Assembly: GCA_031292235.1 (NCBI GenBank)
Contig: JARLHM010000073.1
Span: 1 to 37,135, forward strand
DNA: 37,135 nucleotides
Source: Syntrophaceae bacterium
Lineage (GTDB): Bacteria; Desulfobacterota; Desulfomonilia; Desulfomonilales; Desulfomonilaceae
Direction: 5' to 3'
The notes beneath the pieces are model-generated. The model saw nothing but the letters and a program-made list of their open reading frames with translations, was not told the DNA's origin and did no database searches. This document shows, one piece after another, positions 8,575 to 16,213 of this stretch; position 1 is the first letter of the stretch; the number at the start of each line of letters is the position of its first letter. The position numbers and the translations under genes were made by a program.

Positions 8575-10695
8575 TTACCGGTCCCTGGACCAGTTCACCC
8601 AGGCTTCGTCATGGACCCGGACATCGGGAAAGCCCAGGTAACGCAGGATAAAGAAGGTATCGGCGGCGGCAAGGCCGGTGTCACATGTGGTGATCACGGT
8701 CTTGTCCGGGGTGACGCCGTAAGTTTTAAGCATCCACAGCAGCTCCGCCGGTGGCTTCAGAACGCCGTTGTCCATGATGAGAGCGCCGAGCGGCAGGTTA
8801 ATCGATCCCGGAATGCGGCCGGGCCGGGTAGCCTTCTCGTGCTTGGTCTCGCCGAGGATCCGGTCGATGGCGCGGCCATCGACAACAACCACGTTCGGCT
8901 TGCCTAGGAGCTTGGCCAGAGCATCGCTGTCCACGACAAGCTCCGGATGCGCCGTCCCGTTGAAAGAGCGTGCTTCCCGAACAGAAGGCTCGGTACTCTT
9001 GTGGAACCCCGCCGAGTGCCATCCCTCGATGCCGCCGTCCAGTAGGGAGACGTGGGTTGCGCCGGCCCATTCCAGAACGGCGCCAAGCGCAGTTGCCGTC
9101 AAACCGCTCTGGTCATACACGATGATATGATCGTCGGCCGCTAGCCCGGCGCGGCCGAGAGTGGCCGCTACTTCCTTGTGGTCTACGAGCACGAAGGGCT
9201 TCTCCGCATCGCCGCTGGTACGAAAGCCGCTCTTCATAGGGTCGAACGATATGGCGCCTTCAATGTGCCCCTTGTCGTAAGCATCGCGACTGCGAGCGTC
9301 GACGACCACCACGTTCTTCTTACCTAGGTTCTCGTGAAGCCATTGGGCATCCACAACCAAGCCGGTTCGGACCTTGCTCGTGTCAATAACGAGTTTCTGG
9401 GTTTTCGCGATCCGCTTTGGCACCTTACTGTCGGGAACGACCACCTTTTGGTTCGCTTGCTTCTCGTAGTCGAGAAGATCGGAGCTAGAGAGGAACAGCG
9501 CCCGGTTGCCGTGGCAGTGGTTGCAGTTGGCCGCCTGCCAGGTGCGCCGCTGAATGTTGTGCGGAGAAGCCCGCTTCCAGGTGGGGACGTTGCCGAAGTT
9601 GGTGAATCCATCCTTACCGTAGAAGTCGAACATATTCGGGTCGGACGGCACGTGGCGGACCAGCATGAACCGGTATCCGGCGCCAGGAGCCTTGGGGTCG
9701 TAGTTTAACCCGATCTTGAGGGTCTCCGCCTCCCGTTGGTTCTGGAAGAACGCCATCCCCTCGCTATTCTTTCCCACGTGGCAACTGTAGCAGTTGACGT
9801 AGGTCTGGGAGTGACACACCTGGCACTGCACCTTGCCGACATGAATCGCGTGATCTCTTACGGAACCATACTGTAGGTCCTGGTGACAGTCGGTGCAACG
9901 CGCCATTTCTTTCAGATCGTAACGGCCTTTGAGGTCCTTGGGCACCGCGGCGTGCATCTCTTTCGCCTTATGACAACCAACGCAGTCCATGGCCGTCTTT
10001 GCCGCATGGACGTCCCCCTGGCCGCGCTGCCCATAGAACTCACTGCCCACGCGGCTGCCGTGGCAGGCGGTGCACTGGTTGATGGGGTCGGAGCGCTTCT
10101 GAAATAAATGTCCCTTGACAAACCCCTTCTGCGCGAATACGGGCCGGCTCACATGGCAACCCCCGCAACCCGTGTGGCAGCTAGCGCAGTGGTTCTTTCG
10201 CGCCTCCTCGGTGTGCCCCCACTTTTTCATGTTCGCCCGACTCTTGAGCACCAGAGGAAACGTGGAAAGGGTGGCGTGCAGGGAATCCTTGGCCGTTGCT
10301 ACTATCTCCTCATGGCAATCCCCGCAGGCCTTTTTAGGATTATTGACGCTTGGAAGGGGATCGAAGCCCGCATGGGCGGTGGCCTTGTCCGTGCTGGCAG
10401 AATCGCCACCGTGGCAGGTGACGCAGTCAATTTCGCCGTGGGGGGTGGAAAGAAAATCCTTGGAAACAAGGACCTTCTCTAACGGCTCCAACGGAGCCAC
10501 CTGCCCTCCTCAGCCGCTGCCTGATTGCATGGCCGATGTCTTAGACTTGGCCCCGCTGAGATTTTTTGAGAGCATTGCCGAATCAAGATGACAGGTTATA
10601 CAACCAGACTGCTCTTCGGCCAAAACCACCGATGCCATACCGATGGACAGCAGGCACGCGAAGGCTGCTGTATAAAATCTTGAGTTTCGTTTCAT
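8575..10695 (-). CDS. Undecaheme cytochrome c with two rhodanese domains; candidate selenoprotein (TGA at codon 62)
   Basis: Read through one TGA, this frame gives 706 residues. A signal peptide (about 1-26, ending VVLA) is followed by a first heme site CITCH, then GSG-(TGA)-GGQ. Ten more CxxCH motifs follow: CVTCH, CGDCH, CASCH, CGGCH, CTACH, CVGCH, CTDCH, CQVCH, CYSCH and CNHCH. Two rhodanese domains complete the protein. The first (about 440-560) has VYDQSG where the catalytic Cys would be, so it is inactive, as usual for the N-terminal half of tandem sulfurtransferases. The second keeps a Cys in TTCDTGLA (about residue 671). If the TGA were a real stop, the larger part would start at GTG 10500 without a signal peptide, and heme attachment in the periplasm would fail. 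A GGAGGG before that GTG makes reinitiation conceivable. Expected role: periplasmic electron transfer joined to sulfur or selenium transfer. The locus is more GC-rich than the core genes. Confidence 0.8.
10484..10512 (-). promoter_or_regulatory. Candidate bacterial SECIS element after the in-frame TGA
   Basis: On the coding strand the TGA (10512-10510) is followed by 11 nt and then GGCTCC, a GTT loop, and GGAGCC (10498-10484). G-U pairs can extend the base of the stem by up to three. In E. coli fdhF the minimal upper stem-loop also begins 11 nt after the UGA. The loop begins with G followed by U, as bacterial SECIS rules require, and the UGA-to-loop distance is 17 nt. All of this is read directly; SelB binding is inferred. 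Confidence 0.7.
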
Positions 10696-10970
10696 GGCGG
10701 TTTTCCGTTCTCTTGAAATTAGTTCTGGAATTATGTGGCGGTCTTGCCAATTCTGAAGCGTTTTTGCCTGGAATCGGGTCTCGGTATTGTCCCCCTGATA
10801 ACGAAAGCGTCGTCCGAATGGTTCCTACGGTGCAGGAAAAATGCAAAACCGTCGCCATGTTGATAAAAAAGCATTATTCCCCAGTTTGGGAGCGTACCAC
10901 ACCCCTTGTTCCCCGGTCAACTCAAATCCTTGGCGTGGCCGCTTATACGAAAACAGCTCGTAGTAACAGG

Positions 10971-11081
10971 TCAAGGGGAATACGGACGCCACAGGAACAT
11001 CCCACGTTCACCCGGGCGACATGCCACTTTCGCTCCGACCTTGACCAGACGCTTGATGAGCCACTCCATTAACCGTTTGAC
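10971..11081 (-). pseudogene. Probable transposase C-terminal fragment
   Basis: The minus strand encodes a 36-residue tail containing MEWLIKRLVKVGAKVAC and FLWRPYSP before a TGA. The pattern of a helix, then KxGAKV, then a basic stretch is seen at the C-terminus of DDE transposases of the IS4/IS1380 type. The frame has no start and nothing similar continues far upstream. It lies just outside the second integrase/tRNA repeat. The family call is tentative. Confidence 0.3.
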
Positions 11082-11206
11082 TTCATTAATGGTACAAAAT
11101 GGACACTGGCTTAAGTGCATAAGCTGCTTCAAGCCAGTCAGAAGAAAGATCGCTCCGTGGTATCACAAATCGTTAACCTTTTTTCTCAATTGTTTGATTT
11201 TGAGGC

Positions 11207-11404
11207 ATTGACAAAGAATTTCGTCTTCAATATCAGACACACGTCTGCCGCCAGAAATATCAAGTAGCAGTGGACATTAACGTTGTTCAAGAAATATTGT
11301 GTCAAACAAGCCTCAAGACATCCAATAGATACATCCATGTGTTTACATACTACTTCAAATCAATAGCTGAGAAGATCGACCCACTTTGTAACATCCTGGA
11401 TTAA
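11207..11404 (+). pseudogene. Second, degraded tyrosine recombinase C-terminal remnant
   Basis: Aligned with 572-772, this copy has ATT in place of the start ATG, and small compensating indels that turn HGIRHTSAAQIY into unrelated residues. It then returns to frame with VVQEIL, SNRYIHVF (nucleophile Tyr kept), SIAEKI and a TAA. The conserved His of LDHTS is Gln here. It cannot be functional. Confidence 0.75.
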
Positions 11405-11788
11405 TTGGTTCTTTTGCTTGGCCCACCAATGGCCCACTATGTCGTGTTTGTTCAATGATTTCAAGCTATTCCACTGACTCTTAATCAGTTGATTCGGGGT
11501 TAGAGTCCTCGATGCCCACCAGAACCGAGCGCTATGATATCATCTGAACATAATTAGGCTGAATCTAGTGGCAGAAAATCAGAACAGCTTGTTAGATCAT
11601 CCCCCAATTACGTGTACTGTTTCATTTCTTGTTCTAATTTTACTAAACCAAAAATGGAAACTGACGAAGGTAGAGCAAAGGGTCGGGAGAAGTTGGCAGC
11701 AATAGGATCTTGACATTAACATTAGCAAACGCATCGCAAGCTTGAACTAACAAGTGACTTCGGATGTCTATTGTGCTAGGATTTTCTA
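11405..11788. other. Gap: tRNA-Lys remnant, then no gene
   Basis: The first 117 bases hold the end of repeat copy B. A stray GGCCCACCA at about 11418 resembles a further tRNA acceptor end. From 11522 to the toxin-antitoxin genes I see no open frame or repeat. A TTGACA at 11710-11715 lacks a matching -10 box. Confidence 0.4.
11473..11521 (+). other. Decayed tRNA-Lys 3' half, probable attachment site
   Basis: The anticodon stem-loop is intact (ACTGA, CTCTTAA, TCAGT), but the T loop has TTAGAG instead of TTCGAG and the acceptor end reads ATGCCCACCA. No D arm or 5' acceptor strand precedes it. It is the same segment of tRNA as at 843-890, which suggests both arose as ends of integrated elements. 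Confidence 0.65.
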
Positions 11789-11974
11789 ATGGGAAAAAAG
11801 AAAACAATGTCACAAGCCATTGAACTTCAAGAGGCCCTGCCGGTAGAATTCGCTACCGAGGAAGCGAGCGAAGATTATCTTGACTACTGCGCTGCATCCG
11901 AGGCAATAGCCGAAGCATTGGTGAGCGGCGAGATACGCCCATTTGATGAGTTCGCCAAAGAACTCGGAATTTAA
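11789..11974 (+). CDS. Putative antitoxin of a RelE-type pair
   Basis: The 61-residue acidic protein (many Glu, ending FDEFAKELGI) lies 8 bp before a RelE-like toxin gene in the same direction, the usual order for antitoxin then toxin. AGGA sits 7 nt before the ATG at 11789. The short acidic C-terminal half (SEAIAEALVSGEIRPF) would fit a toxin-binding segment, while no clear DNA-binding fold can be seen. The call rests on size, charge and position more than on a family match. Confidence 0.65.
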   Translation: MGKKKTMSQAIELQEALPVEFATEEASEDYLDYCAASEAIAEALVSGEIRPFDEFAKELGI

Positions 11975-11982
11975 TTCCCGAC

Positions 11983-12351
11983 TTGTCTTACGCTCTTCAT
12001 ATTTTAGGCCATGCCGAACGCGATATAAAGAGGATATTCAAGGTCGCTCCTGCCACTGCCACCCTCATTGTTACCGATATCAGAAAGCTTTCCATGAACC
12101 CTCATCCTTTGGGACATACGGTCGTGGTAGGCCAGAAAAATGTCTTTCGTATTCATACCGCAAAGAGATACCGGGTCATTTACAGCATATTTGACCAGCT
12201 TGGGGCAATAATAGTCGTCACGGTAAGACTCAAAGGCAAGGATACGTACAAGAATATTCCAGTGCATGACATTGCTACCCAGGTCGAGGCGATTGAAGAA
12301 AAACTCAAAAGCGCTTCTTACGAAGTTACACATAAACCGACACCTCGGTAA
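11983..12351 (+). CDS. RelE/ParE-family toxin
   Basis: The 122-residue product begins at TTG and matches the RelE/ParE pattern: SYALHILGHAERDIKR at the start, then MNPHPLGH, FRIHTAKRYRVIYSI and a late basic Arg-Lys strand (VTVRLKGKDTY). RelE-type members cut mRNA on the ribosome and ParE-type members attack gyrase; which applies here is unclear. The TTG at 11983 is chosen because it places the start exactly where family members begin, and no in-frame ATG is near. The tail after VPVHDI-like residues is about 25 residues longer than is typical. The pair sits next to the second tRNA/integrase remnant, a common location for such modules. Confidence 0.8.
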   Translation: MSYALHILGHAERDIKRIFKVAPATATLIVTDIRKLSMNPHPLGHTVVVGQKNVFRIHTAKRYRVIYSIFDQLGAIIVVTVRLKGKDTYKNIPVHDIATQVEAIEEKLKSASYEVTHKPTPR

Positions 12352-12508
12352 TTCTCTGCCTGAACTTCGCTGTTTAGGGAATGTCGTGACCACATTTCCG
12401 GCATTTCATGGCTTCCCTCACCCGATTGTCGAGAAAGAGCGCGTGACGTAAAAACCACTCAAAGACATGAAGGCGCTAACTAGACACAGATACGGAGATT
12501 GAAAATAG

Positions 12509-13006
12509 ATGAAACACCACATCAACTTCAGTGTGAATGGAGATGACTATTCGCTGGCGGTAGATCCTTGGCGAACACTCAATGAACTGTTGCGGGAAGA
12601 TCTTAATTTGACGGGAACCAAACTCGGTTGTGGCACTGGCGATTGCGGGGCCTGCACGGTCATGGTTGATGGTCGGACTGTCAGTTCATGTTTAACTCTG
12701 GCCGTCTCGGTAAATGGCAAGAGCGTTACAACCGTGGAAGGGCTCGCTCCTTCAGGCGAAGAGCTTCACCCTATACAGGAATCTTTTATAAAAACCGGGG
12801 CTATTCAATGCGGTTTTTGTACCGCCGGCATGGAAATGTCCGCTCTACATCTCTTGAACAACAACCCGGAACCTACTGAGAAAGAAATAAGGGCTGGCCT
12901 TTCCGGGAATCTTTGCAGATGCACAGGATATAACCAGATCGTGGAGGCCATATCGGTCGCTGCCGAACAGATAAGGGATAGCGAACACGAAAAGGAAGAA
13001 CGATGA
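12509..13006 (+). CDS. Molybdenum hydroxylase, 2Fe-2S subunit (xanthine dehydrogenase family)
   Basis: The 165-residue small subunit carries electrons between the Mo centre and FAD. Two 2Fe-2S sites are complete: a plant-ferredoxin type with Cys41, Cys46, Cys49 and Cys61, and an alpha-helical type with Cys101, Cys104, Cys136 and Cys138 (QCGFC and LCRC). Length and spacing match CoxS, XdhC and HcrC-type subunits. The stop overlaps the next start by four bases (ATGA), which suggests translational coupling. A GGAG lies about 10 nt before the ATG. The substrate cannot be named from this subunit. Confidence 0.92.
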   Translation: MKHHINFSVNGDDYSLAVDPWRTLNELLREDLNLTGTKLGCGTGDCGACTVMVDGRTVSSCLTLAVSVNGKSVTTVEGLAPSGEELHPIQESFIKTGAIQCGFCTAGMEMSALHLLNNNPEPTEKEIRAGLSGNLCRCTGYNQIVEAISVAAEQIRDSEHEKEER

Positions 13007-13878
13007 GACTGCCGAAATTCGAATACTTTGAGCCTAAAACACTTGAAGCCGCATTGAATCTGCTGACTCAAAATGGAAATAACGCACATTTATTGGCTGG
13101 CGGAACGGATGTCCTTGTGAAGATGCGTAACGGCAGGCTCAAACCCGAAGCTGTGATCGGGTTACAGGGAATTGAAGACTTGAATGGGATTCATTTTGAC
13201 TCCGGCAAAGGGCTCGCCATAGGCGCAACTGCAAAGCTAGCGGAAGTGGCGTCCAATCCTGATGTCCTGAAACATTATCCCGCCCTTGCCTTTGCCGCTG
13301 GAGTAATGGCCAACGTTCAGGTCCGCAACATGGGAACCATCGCCGGGAATCTCTGCAACGCGGCCCCTTCCGCTGAGAACGCCCCTCCCCTCATGGCTAT
13401 GGGCGCTGAAGTTGCGCTGGCGAACCTTCAAGGAGACAGACGCATAGCGCTGCACCAGTTCTTTAGGGGTCCGGGACTCACTGCTATGGAGCACGGCGAG
13501 ATCATGACTGCCATCTTGGTCCCTTTTCCCGTCCCAAAATCAGGAGCCTCCTACAAACGTGTATCGGCCCGATGCGGAGTGGATATCGCCGCAGTATGCG
13601 TGAGCGCCTGGGTTGCGCTTGACGGCGAAGTCTGCAAAGACGTGAGAATAGTGCTTGGCGCCGTCGCTCCTACACCTATGCGAGCAGTAGGGGCTGAAAG
13701 TTTCATGCGGGAACAAACGTGGACACAAGAACTCATAGAAACGGCCGCTGCCCAGGCTGTCCAAGAATCGAAGCCCATATCCGATGTTAGAGCGAGCGCC
13801 GACTACCGCAAGAAAATGGTGGCCGTCTTAACTCTCAGGGCACTTGAACAAGCCTATGAACGAGCAATCAAGAATTAG
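13003..13878 (+). CDS. Molybdenum hydroxylase, FAD-binding subunit
   Basis: The 291-residue protein is the medium subunit that holds FAD. It shows LAGGTDVLVKMR (about 30-42) and NMGTIAGNLCNAAPSA (about 109-124), the two flavin-binding signatures, followed by the family's C-terminal CO-dehydrogenase-flavoprotein domain. At this length it lacks the extra 4Fe-4S loop that marks the beta subunit of true 4-hydroxybenzoyl-CoA reductases. It is coupled to the 2Fe-2S subunit upstream and followed within 25 bp by the large subunit, giving the order small-medium-large. Confidence 0.92.
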   Translation: MRLPKFEYFEPKTLEAALNLLTQNGNNAHLLAGGTDVLVKMRNGRLKPEAVIGLQGIEDLNGIHFDSGKGLAIGATAKLAEVASNPDVLKHYPALAFAAGVMANVQVRNMGTIAGNLCNAAPSAENAPPLMAMGAEVALANLQGDRRIALHQFFRGPGLTAMEHGEIMTAILVPFPVPKSGASYKRVSARCGVDIAAVCVSAWVALDGEVCKDVRIVLGAVAPTPMRAVGAESFMREQTWTQELIETAAAQAVQESKPISDVRASADYRKKMVAVLTLRALEQAYERAIKN

Positions 13879-13900
13879 CCCAAACTGATAAGGAATGGTT

Positions 13901-16171
13901 ATGAAACGATTCAACATTGTGGGAACAGATGTCCCCAGGACGGACGCTGAAGCCAAAGCCAGAGGGACAGCTATATATACCGATGACATGAAGTTACCCG
14001 GAATGCTTTACGGAAAAATATTGAGGAGCCCGTTGCCTCACGCTCTAATCAGAAATATCGACATCAGTCGCGCAGCTTCATTGCCAGGGGTTAAATGCGT
14101 CATCACTGGAGAAGACACTCCAAAAATCAAATACGGTAACTGGCGGCTATTCCCTGAGACTCAGGACGAATATCCTCTGGCTGTTGAAAAGGTCAGGTTC
14201 ATAGGCGACGAGGTCGCCGCCGTGGCAGCCATAGATAATGACACTGCTGAAGAAGCCCTGGAACTGATTAAAGTGGAATACGAAGAACTCCCAGGGGTCT
14301 TTGATGTTGATTCGTCCATTCTGCCCGCGGCTCCTGTCATCCACGATTACTGCCCGTCCAATATCAGTGTGAATCGAAAAATCAAGTATGGAGACATCGA
14401 AAAGGGCTTCGCTGAGGCTGACTATGTAAGGGAAGACACTTTCACGATGCAGTCCGTTAGCCATGCTTATCTCGAGCCTTGTTCCGCTCTGGCTCAAGTT
14501 GATTTGGACGGCAGAATCACGCTCTGGACTTCAACCCAAGTTCCTTACATCATTCAATGTTTACTGGCTTCAACTCTCAACATGCGGGAAAATGACATCA
14601 GGGTGATTAAACCCTTTGTAGGTGGTGGATTTGGCGGAAAGATGGAATTGCGAGCTTGGGAATTTTGCGCCGCGTTCATCGCCAAGAAAACCGGAAGACC
14701 TGTGAAGTTTACTCTCAGTAGAGAAGAGGAGTTTCTTACCGGAAGACGCAGGCATCCGATGAAGATCAGGTCCAGGGTCGGGTTCAAGAAAGACGGGACA
14801 CTGGTAGCCAAGGACCTGAGAATCCAGCTCGACGGTGGAGCTTATAACGCTATGGGACCGACAGCCACATTCCTGTGTGGCAACTTCGGCGCCATGCTTT
14901 ACCGCTACCCAAATTACAGATTTCACGGGGAACACATTTATACAAACAAGCCACCTGCTAGCGCAATGCGAGGTTTTGGCGCGCCTCAATCGCTTTACGC
15001 TACCGAGATTCAGATGAACCTGGCCGCTGAGGAACTTGGCATTGATCCCATTGACATCAGGTTAAAAAACGCTCAGGTGAGCGGCGATAAAATTCCGGAT
15101 GTAGCCACAATTTCAAGTTGTGGATTCATAGAATCAATCAAAGCCGTTGCGGATATGAGCGGCTGGAAGGAAAAACGGAAAAACCTCAAACCTGGACAGG
15201 GTATAGGCATTGGTTGCTATAGCTTTATCTCGGGGGGCGTATTTAACTGGTTCAACACCCAGTATCCCTTTTCCGCCGCTGAAGTCCGTGCTTTTTCCGA
15301 TGGCACGGTCCATCTTCTCACCATGGCCTCCGATATTGGACAGGGTTCCGATACAGTCCTAAAACAGATATTAGCTGAGGAACTTGGACTCAACATGGGG
15401 GACATAAGGATCACTTCCGCGGACACATCCATGACCCCTCAAGCTGACCTCGGTTCATGGGGAAGCAGGGTCACTCTTATGGCCGGCAACGCGGTAATCG
15501 ACGCCGCCAAGAAGATCAAGGAACGGCTATTTGGAGCTTTATCGGCACGTTTTAATCTTAACGTCATCCACGAAATTGAATGTAAGAATGGACGGGTTCA
15601 GGCAGTCACCAGACCTGACTACGGCCTGACCTTCGGTGAAGCAGTCGCACTAGTGCAGAAAGCTAACAGAGGAGAGCCTCTTGTGGCCCGTGGATCATAT
15701 ACTCCCAGAGGTAAAGGATTGGTAACACCCGCTTTTGGTTTCGGGGCCCAGGTGGCTGAGGTTGAGGTCGACAGACAAACGGGTCTGGTGGAAGTCAAGC
15801 AGATGTGGACGGCCCACGACTGTGGGACGGTAATTAACCCGCGGAGTGTCGAGGGACAACTCGCAGGTTCTATCCAAATGGGGCTCGGGTATGCTCTTTC
15901 CGAGCAATTCGTGATGGATGGCGGCAAAACCCTTAATACCAGTTTTGTGGACTATAAAATGCCTACAGCCGCGGATATGCCGCCCAGCCAAGTGGTTCAT
16001 GTTGACACGTATGAGCCGGAGGGGCCAATGGGCGCTAAAGAGGCTGGTGAAGGACTTGCGTCCCCAACTGCGCCAGCCATTTCGGACGCTGTGTATCATG
16101 CCACGGGTTATCGGTGTATGGACTTGCCTGTAACCCCGGAAAAGATACTTGAAGGCATGAAAAAGGACTAG
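13901..16171 (+). CDS. Molybdenum hydroxylase, large molybdopterin-binding subunit
   Basis: This catalytic subunit of about 756 residues binds Mo-molybdopterin cytosine dinucleotide. Key segments are VGGGFGGK (Mo-cofactor loop), ASAMRGFGAPQ, DIGQGSDT and, near the end, GAKEAGEG with the Glu expected to act as base. The active-site loop is not the CSFR loop of aerobic CO dehydrogenase. GAKEAGEG resembles 4-hydroxybenzoyl-CoA reductase and some xanthine or aldehyde dehydrogenases, so the substrate stays open. I prefer the ATG at 13901, 5 nt after AAGGAA, over the ATG at 13895 that overlaps this site. No cofactor-insertion chaperone gene (XdhC/CoxF type) is adjacent. Confidence 0.92.
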   Translation: MKRFNIVGTDVPRTDAEAKARGTAIYTDDMKLPGMLYGKILRSPLPHALIRNIDISRAASLPGVKCVITGEDTPKIKYGNWRLFPETQDEYPLAVEKVRFIGDEVAAVAAIDNDTAEEALELIKVEYEELPGVFDVDSSILPAAPVIHDYCPSNISVNRKIKYGDIEKGFAEADYVREDTFTMQSVSHAYLEPCSALAQVDLDGRITLWTSTQVPYIIQCLLASTLNMRENDIRVIKPFVGGGFGGKMELRAWEFCAAFIAKKTGRPVKFTLSREEEFLTGRRRHPMKIRSRVGFKKDGTLVAKDLRIQLDGGAYNAMGPTATFLCGNFGAMLYRYPNYRFHGEHIYTNKPPASAMRGFGAPQSLYATEIQMNLAAEELGIDPIDIRLKNAQVSGDKIPDVATISSCGFIESIKAVADMSGWKEKRKNLKPGQGIGIGCYSFISGGVFNWFNTQYPFSAAEVRAFSDGTVHLLTMASDIGQGSDTVLKQILAEELGLNMGDIRITSADTSMTPQADLGSWGSRVTLMAGNAVIDAAKKIKERLFGALSARFNLNVIHEIECKNGRVQAVTRPDYGLTFGEAVALVQKANRGEPLVARGSYTPRGKGLVTPAFGFGAQVAEVEVDRQTGLVEVKQMWTAHDCGTVINPRSVEGQLAGSIQMGLGYALSEQFVMDGGKTLNTSFVDYKMPTAADMPPSQVVHVDTYEPEGPMGAKEAGEGLASPTAPAISDAVYHATGYRCMDLPVTPEKILEGMKKD

Positions 16172-16213
16172 GAGATCTAATTTCTGTTAAAATCGCCAGT
16201 TGCCAGACAATGA

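Larger units (their letters stand above)
11078..11521 (+). repeat. Direct repeat copy B: integrase 3' end plus tRNA-Lys 3' half
   Basis: This is the partner of the copy at 445-890, in the same orientation and with the same internal order. It is more decayed: the tRNA T arm reads CGGGGTTAGAGTCCTCG, and the integrase frame has lost its HxxRH box. The two copies bound the cytochrome/porin/MscS segment. The start is approximate. Confidence 0.75.

Noticed and set aside
10115-10591. 158-residue plus-strand frame
   Set aside because: Antisense to the cytochrome gene, whose CxxCH motifs are clear.
10566-11072. 168-residue plus-strand frame at the 5' side of the cytochrome gene
   Set aside because: Low-complexity and Arg/Thr-rich with no family signs; it overlaps the cytochrome start and the transposase scrap.
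13901-16171. Aerobic CO dehydrogenase large subunit
   Set aside because: The CSFR active-site loop is absent; ASAMRGFGAPQ is present instead.
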